DNA of 64,000 nucleotides from Paractinoplanes durhamensis (GTDB taxonomy: Bacteria > Actinomycetota > Actinomycetes > Mycobacteriales > Micromonosporaceae), in contig NZ_BOML01000048.1 of assembly GCF_016862175.1 (NCBI RefSeq), positions 62,001-126,000 of the forward strand, in the 5' to 3' direction. Below are positions 23,552-32,085 of this stretch, one piece after another. Position 1 is the first letter of the stretch; every line of letters begins with the position of its first letter. Position numbers and translations under genes: made by a program. Under the pieces are notes generated by a model. It saw only the letters and a program-made list of their open reading frames with translations. It was not told the DNA's origin and did no database searches.

Positions 23552-24832
23552 ATGCGCGTTATCACCCGCCGCCTCGTCGCCGTGGCGGCCGCGGCCGTGA
23601 CGCTGATAGCGGCTGCGCCGGCCGGCGCAGCGCAGGCGCACGGCAAGTCCTACGTCAAGGTCGGGTACTTCACCCAGTGGGGGATCTACGGCCGCGGGTT
23701 CCCGCTCGCCAAGGTGCAGAGCTCCGGCGCCGCCGCGAAGCTGACCCACCTCAACTACGCGTTCGGGCCGGTCACCAGTGCCGGCGTGTGCGCCTCCGCC
23801 GACCCGTGGGCGGACTGGCAGACGTCCTTCTCCGACGCGAACAGCGTGGACGGCGTCGGGGACGTGGCCGGGCAGCCCCTCGCCGGGAACCTGCACCAGC
23901 TCGCCGAGCTCAAGGCCGAGAACCCGAAGCTGCGGGTGCTGATCTCGCTCGGCGGGTGGACCGGATCGGCGTACTTCTCCGACGCGGCCCTGACCGACGC
24001 CTCGCGCAAGAAACTCGTCAGCTCCTGTGTCGATCTCTGGATCAAGGGGAACCTGCCGGACCTGCCGGCCGGTGCCGGCGCCGGGATCTTCGACGGCATC
24101 GACCTCGACTGGGAGTGGCCGGGGTCGGACGGCAACGCCGGCAACGTGATCCGGCCCGAGGACAAGCACAACTTCACGCTGCTCGCGGCCGAGTTCCGGG
24201 CGCAGCTCGACAAACTCGGCCGGAGCTCGCGCCGGCACTACGACCTGACCGCGTTCCTGCCGGCCTCGCCCGCGAAGATCGACGCCGGGTTCGAGGGCAA
24301 CAAGATCTTCAAGTACCTCGACTTCGGCACCGTGCAGGGCTACGACTTCCACGGCTCGTGGGAGCTGCGGGCCAACCAGCAGTCGTCGATCTTCGTGCCG
24401 AAGGGTGCGCCGGACAACCCGGACTTCTCGGCGGACAACGCGATCAACGCCTGGGTGACGGCGGGGGCGCCGAAGCGCGAGCTCGTGCTGGGTCTCCCCT
24501 ACTACAGCCAGGGGTGGACCGGGATCACCAGCGGCGGGAACGGCCGGTTCGCCACCGCGACCGGGCCGGCGAAGGGGGTCTTCGCGGACGGCACCGAGGA
24601 CTACAAGACGGTCAAGAACCTGCCCGGCTTCCAGGTCTACCGGGACGTCCGGGCCGGTAACTCGTGGCTGTTCGACGGCACCACCTTCTGGACCTACGAC
24701 GACCCGGCGCAGATGCTGCAGAAGACGCTCTACATCCGGGCGAAGGGGCTCGGCGGGGCGATGATGTGGTCACTCGACGGGGACGACGACAACGCGTCGC
24801 TCACGAAAACGATCTCGTCCGGTCTGAGGTAA
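23552..24832 (+). CDS. Secreted GH18 chitinase
   Basis: The 426-residue protein has a signal peptide ending near AGAAQA (residue 29) and one GH18 barrel. SLGGWTGS is strand 3 and DGIDLDWEWP (181-190) is the catalytic motif, with Glu188 as the acid. The motif LGLPYYSQGW and the closing GAMMWSLDGDDD are also typical. It should cut chitin outside the cell. There is no carbohydrate-binding or FN3 module, so it may act on soluble or exposed chains. The ATG at 23552 has GGAGGG upstream. A hairpin follows the stop. Confidence 0.93.
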   Translation: MRVITRRLVAVAAAAVTLIAAAPAGAAQAHGKSYVKVGYFTQWGIYGRGFPLAKVQSSGAAAKLTHLNYAFGPVTSAGVCASADPWADWQTSFSDANSVDGVGDVAGQPLAGNLHQLAELKAENPKLRVLISLGGWTGSAYFSDAALTDASRKKLVSSCVDLWIKGNLPDLPAGAGAGIFDGIDLDWEWPGSDGNAGNVIRPEDKHNFTLLAAEFRAQLDKLGRSSRRHYDLTAFLPASPAKIDAGFEGNKIFKYLDFGTVQGYDFHGSWELRANQQSSIFVPKGAPDNPDFSADNAINAWVTAGAPKRELVLGLPYYSQGWTGITSGGNGRFATATGPAKGVFADGTEDYKTVKNLPGFQVYRDVRAGNSWLFDGTTFWTYDDPAQMLQKTLYIRAKGLGGAMMWSLDGDDDNASLTKTISSGLR

Positions 24833-24840
24833 TTGTTTCG

Positions 24841-24878
24841 CGGGCGTGGCGGTGCCGTTAAGCGCACCGCCTCGCCCG
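24841..24878 (+). terminator. Terminator of the chitinase gene
   Basis: CGGGCGTGGCGGTGC and GCACCGCCTCGCCCG pair over 14 of 15 positions around an 8-base loop, eight bases past the stop, followed by TT. Confidence 0.75.
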
Positions 24879-24990
24879 TTCGGCGCACAGTGATCGACTG
24901 ACTCCGGTCTGCATCGTTAGCTTCGTTGTGGACCGCGCGCGCGGCCTGCGGCCGCACCTGCGGCCCGAGACAAGCGAGGAGGTGCGGCTG

Positions 24991-25215
24991 ATGGCCGAGA
25001 CCGAATCTCCGGTGCCGAGCACACCGGCCCGCAGCGATCGCAGCCCGTGGAACTGGCTGCTCGTCATCCCCATCGTGGTGCCGCTGCTGACCCCGCTGTT
25101 CAACCACGACTCGCCGCGGCTGTGGGGCTTCCCGGCGTTCTACTGGCTGCAGTTCCTGTTCATCCTCGTCGGCGTGGCCACCACGTCGGTGGTCTACCGG
25201 ATGACCCGGCGGTGA
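24991..25215 (+). CDS. DUF3311 small membrane protein
   Basis: A 74-residue protein with two membrane segments, one with WNWLLVIPIVVPLLTPLF and one near YWLQFLFILVGVATTSVVY. DUF3311 proteins are encoded next to sodium:solute symporters and are thought to be accessory subunits. The ATG at 24991 has AGGAGG eight bases upstream. The symporter gene starts four bases after the stop. Confidence 0.85.
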   Translation: MAETESPVPSTPARSDRSPWNWLLVIPIVVPLLTPLFNHDSPRLWGFPAFYWLQFLFILVGVATTSVVYRMTRR

Positions 25216-25219
25216 CCCG

Positions 25220-26863
25220 ATGAGCGATCACATCACCGAGATCATCGTCTTCTCGTTCCTGTTCCTGCTGGTCAGCGCGATCGGCTTCGTCGCGGCGCGG
25301 TGGCGGGCACCCAAGGACATGGCCCACCTCGACGAGTGGGGGCTGGGCGGGCGCAGCTTCGGCGGGTGGATCACCTGGTTCCTCGTCGGCGGCGACCTCT
25401 ACACGGCGTACACGTTCGTCGCGGTCCCCGCGCTGATCTTCGGGGCCGGTGCCGCCGGCTTCTTCGCGGTGCCCTACACCGTGATCATCTATCCGCTGTT
25501 CTTCCTGATTCTGATCAGGCTCTGGTCGGTGTCGCACCGGCACGGTTTCGTCACGCCCGCCGATTTCGTGCGCACCCGTTTCGATTCGCCGACGCTCGCC
25601 CTGCTCGTCGCGATCACCGGCATCGTCGCCACGATGCCCTACATCGCCCTGCAGCTGGTGGGCATCGAGGCGGTCCTGAAAACGATGGGTGTCACCGGCG
25701 ACAGCATGCTCGCCCGGCACGCGCCGATCATCATCGCGTTCGCGATCCTCGCCGCCTACACCTATCAGTCAGGCTTGCGCGCACCCGCGCTGATCGCGTT
25801 CGTGAAAGACACGCTGATCTACATCGTCATCATCGTGGCGGTCATCTATCTGCCCTACAAGCTGGGCGGCTGGGGCGACATCTTCGCCGCGGCCGACAAG
25901 AAATTCCAGGGCACACCGGCGCCCAACGACGGCATTCTGCTCAACGCCAACAATCAGATTCAATACATCACGCTGGCGCTGGGCTCGGCGCTCGCGCTGT
26001 TCCTCTACCCGCACAGCATCACCGGCGTGCTGGCCAGCAAGAACCGCAACGTCATCAAGCGGAACATGTCGGCGCTGCCGGCCTACAGTTTCCTGCTCGG
26101 CCTGATCGCGCTGCTCGGCTACATGGCCATCTCGGCCGGCATCAAGCCACTGCCCGGTGCGAAAGAGGGAACGCTCGACAGCAACACCGTGGTGCCGTTG
26201 CTGTTCGACCAGAAATTCCCGTCCTGGTTCGCCGGCGTCGCGTTCGCCGCGATCGGTATCGGCGCACTGGTTCCGGCCGCCATCATGTCGATCGCCGCGG
26301 CCAATCTCTTCACCCGCAACATCTACAAGGAATACCTGAAGCGCGATGCCACCCACGCTCAGGAGGCGCAGGTCTCGAAGATCGCGTCGCTGGTGGTCAA
26401 GGTGGGTGCGGTCGCGTTCATCGTCTTCCTCGACCCGCAATTCTCCATCGACCTGCAACTCATCGGCGGCGTCATCATCCTGCAGACGGCCCCGGCGGTG
26501 GCAATCGGTCTCTACACCCGATGGCTGCACCGCGGCGCGCTGATCACCGGCTGGGCGGCCGGCATGGGCCTCGCCCTCTGGATGCTCTGGCAGATCCCGA
26601 ACGCGGTCACCAAACGCGCCCACTTCGGCGGTTCCGCATTCCCGCTGTCGGAATTCGGCTTCGACACCAAGAAGACCATCTACGTCGGTTTCGTCGCGGT
26701 CGCGGTCAACCTGATCGTGGCCGTCCTGGCGACGTTCTTCCTGCGCACCATGAAGACCCCGGAAGGCGTCGACGGCACCACCCCGGACGACTATTTCGCC
26801 GACGAGGGCGACCCCCGCATCGAGAAGACCCCCACGACGGTCGACACGGTGTCGTCCACCTAA
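25220..26863 (+). CDS. Sodium:solute symporter (monocarboxylate permease type)
   Basis: A 547-residue SSS-family transporter with about thirteen membrane segments. The early motif DEWGLGGRSFGGWITWFLVGG and the later RNVIKRNMSALPAYSFLLG are characteristic of the monocarboxylate branch (MctP-like), which takes up pyruvate, lactate, acetate or short amino acids with sodium or protons. The C-terminal tail is polar and Thr-rich. It is co-transcribed with DUF3311 and ends before a strong terminator. Confidence 0.88.
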   Translation: MSDHITEIIVFSFLFLLVSAIGFVAARWRAPKDMAHLDEWGLGGRSFGGWITWFLVGGDLYTAYTFVAVPALIFGAGAAGFFAVPYTVIIYPLFFLILIRLWSVSHRHGFVTPADFVRTRFDSPTLALLVAITGIVATMPYIALQLVGIEAVLKTMGVTGDSMLARHAPIIIAFAILAAYTYQSGLRAPALIAFVKDTLIYIVIIVAVIYLPYKLGGWGDIFAAADKKFQGTPAPNDGILLNANNQIQYITLALGSALALFLYPHSITGVLASKNRNVIKRNMSALPAYSFLLGLIALLGYMAISAGIKPLPGAKEGTLDSNTVVPLLFDQKFPSWFAGVAFAAIGIGALVPAAIMSIAAANLFTRNIYKEYLKRDATHAQEAQVSKIASLVVKVGAVAFIVFLDPQFSIDLQLIGGVIILQTAPAVAIGLYTRWLHRGALITGWAAGMGLALWMLWQIPNAVTKRAHFGGSAFPLSEFGFDTKKTIYVGFVAVAVNLIVAVLATFFLRTMKTPEGVDGTTPDDYFADEGDPRIEKTPTTVDTVSST

Positions 26864-26886
26864 ATGCCTGGCCCGCTCCCGGGTCA

Positions 26887-26921
26887 GAGAACGCCGCACC
26901 CCTCTTCGGTGCGGCGTTCTC
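26887..26921 (+). terminator. Terminator of the symporter operon
   Basis: GAGAACGCCGCACC and GGTGCGGCGTTCTC form a perfect 14-bp stem with a 7-base loop, followed by GCCTTTCC, 24 bases past the stop. Confidence 0.88.
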
Positions 26922-27044
26922 GCCTTTCCCGCGCTTCTTATGAATACGCTCCCTCGGGGCGGGCCAACCGCACTCGCGCGAACCCGCCCCAGGGACCGGC
27001 CAGGTGCGGAGCACGGCCGTCCCCGGCCGCCGGGCCGGATGAAA

Positions 27045-27566
27045 TCAATCGCCGTAGTAGTACTGCTGCACCTTCGCGACCCAGTTCTGGAACACCACAT
27101 TCAGGTCGCCGAGCGACCGCCTCGACATCGTCGTGGTCGGCATCTCATGAATGAACACCTCGGTGTTGCCCTCGTCGAAGACGCCGCCCTCGACCGCCGG
27201 CTCCCGGAAGATCATCAGCGGGAGGCCGGCGCCGTAGAGAATGCCCGCCTCGAGCTGGTTCCACGGCGTCGGGAACGACATGTCCGCCGTCTTCGCCCGG
27301 CTGCTTCCCCGGCGGACCTGGCCGGCCGTCATCCGGTATTGCTCGAACCCGAGGATGATGCCGCCCGCACAGTGCCGCACCATCCGCAGCACCTCTTTGA
27401 GCGGCAGGTCGTTCGGATAGTCGCTGCGGCCGAGGGCCCGCCATTCGAGCTGATGCCGCTTCACCAACCGGAGAATGATTTCGGCGCTCGCCGTCTGCTC
27501 CGGGCTCAGGTTCTCCGGGCTGGGCGAAGAGACGAAGATCGGGAATCGCATGCGCGGAACCTGCAT
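27045..27566 (-). CDS. Unknown protein with a predicted nucleotide-binding (TIR/deoxyribosyltransferase-like) fold
   Basis: The 173-residue protein begins MQVPRMRFPIFVSSPSPENL, a strand and turn like the first strand of nucleoside deoxyribosyltransferase, SLOG and TIR folds. It continues with RALGRSDYPNDLPLKEV, the strand CAGGIILGFEQY, and PTPWNQLEAGILYGAGLPLMIF. In the folds named, a Glu at the start of such a helix is catalytic or binds the sugar, here Glu in NQLEAG. No exact family or substrate is recognised. The ATG at 27566 has GAGGAGG upstream. The GNAT gene ends 78 bases before it on the same strand. Confidence 0.6.
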   Translation of the reverse strand: MQVPRMRFPIFVSSPSPENLSPEQTASAEIILRLVKRHQLEWRALGRSDYPNDLPLKEVLRMVRHCAGGIILGFEQYRMTAGQVRRGSSRAKTADMSFPTPWNQLEAGILYGAGLPLMIFREPAVEGGVFDEGNTEVFIHEMPTTTMSRRSLGDLNVVFQNWVAKVQQYYYGD

Positions 27567-27644
27567 CTGCGAGCACCTCCTCGACCGGGATGTGCACCAC
27601 AGTAGGTCCACCGTGGAAATCGGCGGGTCCAGCGAACGGGTGAT

Positions 27645-28205
27645 CTACTCCGGATTACCGGAGTGCCATTCGTGGTCGAGGATTCCCATGCGCACCTGGT
27701 CGTGCCAGCGGCCGCCGCGGAACACCGCTTCCCGGTCGCGGCCCTCATCGGTGAAACCGGCCTTCGCGTACGTGTGCAGGGCCCGCTCGTTGTAGCCGAG
27801 GACGCTCAACTGGATCCGGTGCAGATTCAGCTCGGTAAATCCGTACCGCACCATCAGCCGGGTCGCCTCCCCGCCGTACCCCTGTCCCTGATGCGGCGGC
27901 CCGATGATGATCGCGAAGGTGGCCGTCCGGTTGTGCACATCGGCGCCCCAGAGCGAGACGTGCCCGAGCATCGTGCCGCCGTCCCGGGTCACCACGATGA
28001 ACCCGGCGTCGGTGCCCTGGTTGCGGTTCCAGGCACGGAACTGCTCGGCGATCGCGTCGGCCGGCCGCGGATGCAGCGGCCCGTTGGTCTGCGAGATCAG
28101 CACATCCGGGTCCTGCCACCAGGTCACCAGGTCGGCCAGGTCCACCTCGCGCAGCTCACGGAAACGGATCCGCGCGCCGGTGAGCGCGTTGGTCGTCGGA
28201 ATCAT
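27645..28205 (-). CDS. GNAT family N-acetyltransferase
   Basis: A 186-residue acetyltransferase of the RimJ/RimL type. The acetyl-CoA loop is GPPHQGQGYGGEATRLMV, followed by NLHRIQLSVLGYNERALHTYAKAGF. It probably acetylates a protein N-terminus or a small amine. I chose the ATG at 28205 (MIPTTNALTG) rather than the long upstream frame, which overlaps the next gene. It is the last member of a run of minus-strand genes. Confidence 0.85.
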   Translation of the reverse strand: MIPTTNALTGARIRFRELREVDLADLVTWWQDPDVLISQTNGPLHPRPADAIAEQFRAWNRNQGTDAGFIVVTRDGGTMLGHVSLWGADVHNRTATFAIIIGPPHQGQGYGGEATRLMVRYGFTELNLHRIQLSVLGYNERALHTYAKAGFTDEGRDREAVFRGGRWHDQVRMGILDHEWHSGNPE

Positions 28206-28215
28206 GCAGCCGAAG

Positions 28216-28974
28216 TTACTGCGTGCCCACCATGAGGGCACCCACCCCGGCCCGGGCCTGCACGTCGACCCCGGCCGCGCCGTCCTGCCAGCCGTTCGCG
28301 GTGAAGTTCTGCCCGGCCCCGATGCCCTGGTGGGTCTGCCCGTCCAGGACGACCTGCCCGGCACCCGAGCCGACCTGCACCCGGGTCGGAGTGCCCGCGG
28401 CCAGCCGCACCCGGAACTGGTCGACACCGCCGGTCATCTCCACCGCGACCGGCTTGCCCGGCTTCGGCAGCGCGATGTCGAGGCGGCTCGACCCACCGGC
28501 CAGCTGCACGCCGTCGGCGAGGCCGCCGCTCAGGTCGACCGAGGCGTCCCGGGTGCCGCCGTCCAGCCGCACGGTCCAGCCGACGCCGGCGTTGAGGACG
28601 ACGTCGACGATGCCGGAACCCTGCTCCGGGCCGGGCTTCAGGTGCAGCCGCACCACGTCGTCGTCGCGGTCGGCGTGCGGGACGAAGCCGCCGCCGTCGG
28701 GCACGGTGACCCGGTAGAGGTCGTCGCCGAGCGAGCCGGCCCGCACCCGCACCGAGGTGGCGCCGTCGAGCAGCTCGAACGTGGCGTTCCGGGCGCCGTC
28801 CACCGGGCCGGTCACGGTGGTGGGGCCGCCCCCGTCCCGGCCCGACCCATCCCGGCCCGACCAGGACAGCCCGATCAGGATCGCGGCCAGGCCGACGATC
28901 AGCACGCCGGCCAGGGCGATGGCGAGGGTCAGGGCGGGCCGTGACATCCGGCGGGTCAGCGCTTTCACGGGCAT
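28216..28974 (-). CDS. Anchored extracellular protein, family unknown
   Basis: The 252-residue product has one N-terminal membrane segment (about residues 15-36), a Gly/Asp-rich linker and a domain of about 190 residues. Repeated short strands such as WTVRLDGGTRDASVDLSG and AVEMTGGVDQFRVRLAAG suggest a beta-helix of the DUF4097 adhesin-like kind. There are no catalytic motifs. It lies 24 bases past the MarR gene and ten before the GNAT start, so it belongs to the same transcription unit. Confidence 0.6.
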   Translation of the reverse strand: MPVKALTRRMSRPALTLAIALAGVLIVGLAAILIGLSWSGRDGSGRDGGGPTTVTGPVDGARNATFELLDGATSVRVRAGSLGDDLYRVTVPDGGGFVPHADRDDDVVRLHLKPGPEQGSGIVDVVLNAGVGWTVRLDGGTRDASVDLSGGLADGVQLAGGSSRLDIALPKPGKPVAVEMTGGVDQFRVRLAAGTPTRVQVGSGAGQVVLDGQTHQGIGAGQNFTANGWQDGAAGVDVQARAGVGALMVGTQ

Positions 28975-28998
28975 GGAAGTTCCCCGATGGCGCTTCGG

Positions 28999-29454
28999 CT
29001 ACACCCGGGTCCGCATGTGGTCGGCGAGCGCCCCGGTGAAGCGTTCCAGCGTGGCGGCCAGGGCCGACTTCTCCTCGTCGGTGTATTTCGCGAGCACCGT
29101 CCCGTACAAAATCTTGCGTGCTTGTCGCACTTGCTCCACCTGCGTCAGCCCGAGCGGGGTGGCCGCGATGACCGTGCCCCGGCCGTCCTTCGGATCGGGC
29201 TCGCGGTCGACCAGCCCGTCGTTCTGCAGGGCGGTGACCTGACGGGTGACGGTGGAGCCGTCGAGGTTGAGCGCCGCGGCGAGGACCGAGACGTTGAGCG
29301 GGCCGTCCTGCTGGAGCTGGCGCAGGATCACGTAGGCGGCCCGGTCGAGGGCCCGGTGCGGCTGCACCCCGGTGGAGCGGCGGGTGGCCTCGCCGAGCCG
29401 CATCAGCATCGCCACCTGCGTCTCGATCGTGCCCAGCACCGCGTCGTCACTCAC
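28999..29454 (-). CDS. MarR family transcriptional regulator
   Basis: A 151-residue winged-helix repressor: NVSVLAAALNLDGSTVTRQVTAL is the recognition helix region and DPKDGRGTVIAAT is the wing. It starts with GTG at 29454, nine bases after the MFS stop. It is likely to control the MFS operon in response to a small ligand. Confidence 0.9.
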   Translation of the reverse strand: MSDDAVLGTIETQVAMLMRLGEATRRSTGVQPHRALDRAAYVILRQLQQDGPLNVSVLAAALNLDGSTVTRQVTALQNDGLVDREPDPKDGRGTVIAATPLGLTQVEQVRQARKILYGTVLAKYTDEEKSALAATLERFTGALADHMRTRV

Positions 29455-29463
29455 AGTTGTATG

Positions 29464-30633
29464 TTACAGCGACTCCCGGCGCGGCCGGAGAACGGTGGCA
29501 CCCAGGCCCATGATCGCGACGAGGCCCACGATCACGATGAACGAGACCGTGAGGCTGGACACGTGCGCGATGCCGCCGATGATGCCCGGCGCGATCAGGC
29601 CACTACCGTACGCGATCCCGGCCACCCCGGCGATGTTGCGCCCCGGGTGACCCGGCAGCCGCCCGGCCGCCGCGAAGACCAGCGGCACCACCACCGCGAT
29701 GCCGATGCCGAGCAGGCCGAACCCGGCGATCACCAGCGCGGCCGGCGTGGCCAGCACCACGATCAGCGCACCGACGGTGGCCAGCACACCGGACAGCCGG
29801 ACCGCCATCACCGGGCCGAGCCGGCGCACCACCCAGTCGCCGCCGAACCGGGCCACCGCCATGCAGACCGAGAAGATCGAGACGGTCGCCGCGGCGGTCG
29901 AGGCCGGGCTGCCCAGCAGGTCGCGCACGTAGACCGCGGACCAGTCGAGGCTGGCGCCCTCGGCGAAGACCGCGCACAGCCCGATCAGGCCGATCGGCAG
30001 CACCTCGAGCGACGGAAGCGAGAACGCGGGCGGCTCGTCCAGGGTCGGCTCGGGCCGATGCGCCAGCAGCCCGAACGACACCGCGATCGCGATCACGACG
30101 AGCGCGGCCGTGGTCAGCGCGAAGTGCAGCGGCGCGCCCAGCCCGGCGCGGGCCGCGAACACGCCGCCGACCGAACCGGCCAGGCCGCCGAGGCTCCACC
30201 AGCCGTGGAAGCCGGACATCACCGACCGGCCGTAACCCTCCTCGACCACCACGGCGTGCGCGTTCATCGCCACGTCGGCGAGCCCGGCGGTCGCGCCGTA
30301 GGCGACCAGGGTCACGCAGAGCAGCGGCAGCGACGTCGGCAGCGCCGGCAGCATCAGGGCCGCGGCCCACGCGACGATCAGCACCCGGATGAGCATCCGC
30401 AGGTCGAAGCAGTGCGCGAGCCGCCCGGAGACCGGCATCGCGAGCAGCGCACCGAGCCCCGGCATCAGCAGCGCCAGGCCCAGGCCGCCGGCACCCGTGC
30501 CGACATGGTCGGCCACCCAGGGGACACGCGAGGCAAATGTCCCGGTCACCGCGCCATGAACCGCGAAGATCGTGGAAGTGGCGATCCGGGCCCGGCGCAG
30601 GGTCGGGCCGGGAGTGAGGTGGGTGACGGCCAT
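29464..30633 (-). CDS. MFS transporter
   Basis: A 389-residue protein with twelve membrane segments. The pattern NAHAVVVEEGYGRSVMSGFHGWWSLGG belongs to a branch of MFS proteins often next to regulators. The substrate is unknown. It begins with ATG at 30633, with no clear ribosome site. The TetR gene reads away from it and MarR follows, so two regulators may act on it. Confidence 0.85.
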   Translation of the reverse strand: MAVTHLTPGPTLRRARIATSTIFAVHGAVTGTFASRVPWVADHVGTGAGGLGLALLMPGLGALLAMPVSGRLAHCFDLRMLIRVLIVAWAAALMLPALPTSLPLLCVTLVAYGATAGLADVAMNAHAVVVEEGYGRSVMSGFHGWWSLGGLAGSVGGVFAARAGLGAPLHFALTTAALVVIAIAVSFGLLAHRPEPTLDEPPAFSLPSLEVLPIGLIGLCAVFAEGASLDWSAVYVRDLLGSPASTAAATVSIFSVCMAVARFGGDWVVRRLGPVMAVRLSGVLATVGALIVVLATPAALVIAGFGLLGIGIAVVVPLVFAAAGRLPGHPGRNIAGVAGIAYGSGLIAPGIIGGIAHVSSLTVSFIVIVGLVAIMGLGATVLRPRRESL

Positions 30634-30664
30634 GGCATCGACGCTAGACGAATCCCGACCAGTT

Positions 30665-30678
30665 GGTAAGTATTTACC
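30665..30678. promoter_or_regulatory. Candidate TetR operator
   Basis: GGTAA and TTACC flank the four bases GTAT in the gap between the divergent MFS and TetR genes. It lies just before the TetR start chosen here. Confidence 0.45.
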
Positions 30679-30679
30679 G

Positions 30680-31255
30680 GTGGGCTACGCGAAAGGCCGC
30701 GCCAAGCGGCGGGACATCCTCGATCAGGCGACCGCGCTGTTCGGCGAGGCCGGTTACCGGGGCACGTCGCTGCGCGAGATCGCGGCCCGGTGCGACATCT
30801 CCCATCCAGGGCTGTTGCACCACTTCCCGACCAAGGAGTCGCTGCTGCTGGCGGTGCTCGAGCTGCGCGACGAGGTCGACCAGGAGCGGATCACCGCGGG
30901 CAACCCGCGCGGGGCGGCCGTCCTGCGCCGGCTGGTCGATCTGGTGGCGCTGAACGCCTCCCGGCGCGGCATCGTCGAGCTGTTCACCGTCCTGTCGGCC
31001 GAGGCGACGGCGGCCGACCATCCGGCGCACTCGTTCTTCGTCGACCGGTACCGGGCGCTGGTGCGGGGCCTGGAGACGGCGTACGCGGAGGCGCTCTGCG
31101 CCGGTGACCTGCGGCCGGGGGTGGACCCGGCGGCGGCGGCTCGTGAGCTGGTCGCGCTGATGGACGGGCTGCAGCTCCAGTGGCTGCTCGACGACACGTC
31201 GGTCGACATGGCCGCCACCATCGACGCCCACCTGCGAACCCAGCTGACCGTCTAG
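30680..31255 (+). CDS. TetR family transcriptional regulator
   Basis: A 191-residue regulator with a TetR helix-turn-helix (ILDQATALFGEAGYRGTSLREIAARCDISHPGLLHHF, about residues 13-48). I prefer the GTG at 30680, giving a start like MGYAKGRAKRRDIL, which is typical of the family and leaves room for a promoter and operator. An ATG at 30632 is in frame, but it would overlap the MFS start codon. The 3' end shares the bases CTAG with the convergent deaminase-like gene. Confidence 0.82.
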   Translation: MGYAKGRAKRRDILDQATALFGEAGYRGTSLREIAARCDISHPGLLHHFPTKESLLLAVLELRDEVDQERITAGNPRGAAVLRRLVDLVALNASRRGIVELFTVLSAEATAADHPAHSFFVDRYRALVRGLETAYAEALCAGDLRPGVDPAAAARELVALMDGLQLQWLLDDTSVDMAATIDAHLRTQLTV

Positions 31256-32082
31256 ATCACCGCGACCAGCGTCGTCCCCGGCGGAAAGACCCGGCCGGCG
31301 AGGATCGCGTACATCATCTTGCCCTCGTAGACGGGGTCGAGCGCGATCCCGTGCCGCGCGCGGAAATCGTCGACGAAGTCGGTGAGGGTTTTGTCGCGTT
31401 TGGCGAAGCCGCCGAAGTGGAAGCGGCCGTCGATCGCCCAGTTCCCGGTGGCCCGGCCGTATTCCGCCTGCAGTCGCCGCACCTCGCCGTCCAGGAAGTC
31501 ACCCTTGAGCGCCGAGAAGCCGACGGCCCGCTGATGTTCGCCCAGGGCCGTGGCGGCACCGGCCAGGGTCGCGCCCGTGCCGCTGGAGAAGCAGAGAACG
31601 TCGAAGTCCCGATCGATCTCGGCGACGAGTTCGGCGCAGCCCCGCAGCGCGTGCCGATTGGCGCCACCTTCCGGGATCAGATGGAAATCGCCGTACCGCT
31701 CGCGCAGTTCAGCCTGAATGCCATTTTTATCGCGATATCTTGCCCGGTCGACGTAGGCGAGAGTCATCCCGAGAGCCCGGGCCCGCGCCAGCACCGGATT
31801 GAGCGGAGTGTGCTCCTCACCCCGCACGATCCCGATCGTCCGGAAGCCGAAATGGTGCCCGGCCGCGGCCGTCGCCTGCAGGTGATTGGAGAAAGCACCA
31901 CCGAACGTCAGCAGCGTCCTGTGGTTTTCGTCCCGGGCCGCCTGCAGGTTGTATTTCAGCTTCCGCCACTTGTTCCCCGGAAAATCCGGGTGGATCAGGT
32001 CGTCCCGCTTCAGGAAAAGGGTGACCCCACCGAGCCGCTCGTCATCGAGTCGCCGCAGCGGCGACGGCAGCCGGAGATCCAC
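31252..32082 (-). CDS. ACC deaminase/D-cysteine desulfhydrase family PLP enzyme
   Basis: A 276-residue fold-type II PLP enzyme. GNKWRK carries the cofactor lysine, Lys38. GGAFSNHLQATAAAGHHFG and SSGTGATLAGAA are the substrate and phosphate loops. Members either open 1-aminocyclopropane-1-carboxylate or degrade D-cysteine; motifs alone do not decide. The start is GTG at 32082, three bases after the deacetylase stop, so the two genes form an operon. Confidence 0.83.
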   Translation of the reverse strand: MDLRLPSPLRRLDDERLGGVTLFLKRDDLIHPDFPGNKWRKLKYNLQAARDENHRTLLTFGGAFSNHLQATAAAGHHFGFRTIGIVRGEEHTPLNPVLARARALGMTLAYVDRARYRDKNGIQAELRERYGDFHLIPEGGANRHALRGCAELVAEIDRDFDVLCFSSGTGATLAGAATALGEHQRAVGFSALKGDFLDGEVRRLQAEYGRATGNWAIDGRFHFGGFAKRDKTLTDFVDDFRARHGIALDPVYEGKMMYAILAGRVFPPGTTLVAVI

Positions 32083-32085
32083 ACC

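Noticed and set aside
25769..27100. Minus-strand frame of 443 codons
   Set aside because: It lies opposite the sodium:solute symporter and crosses its terminator.
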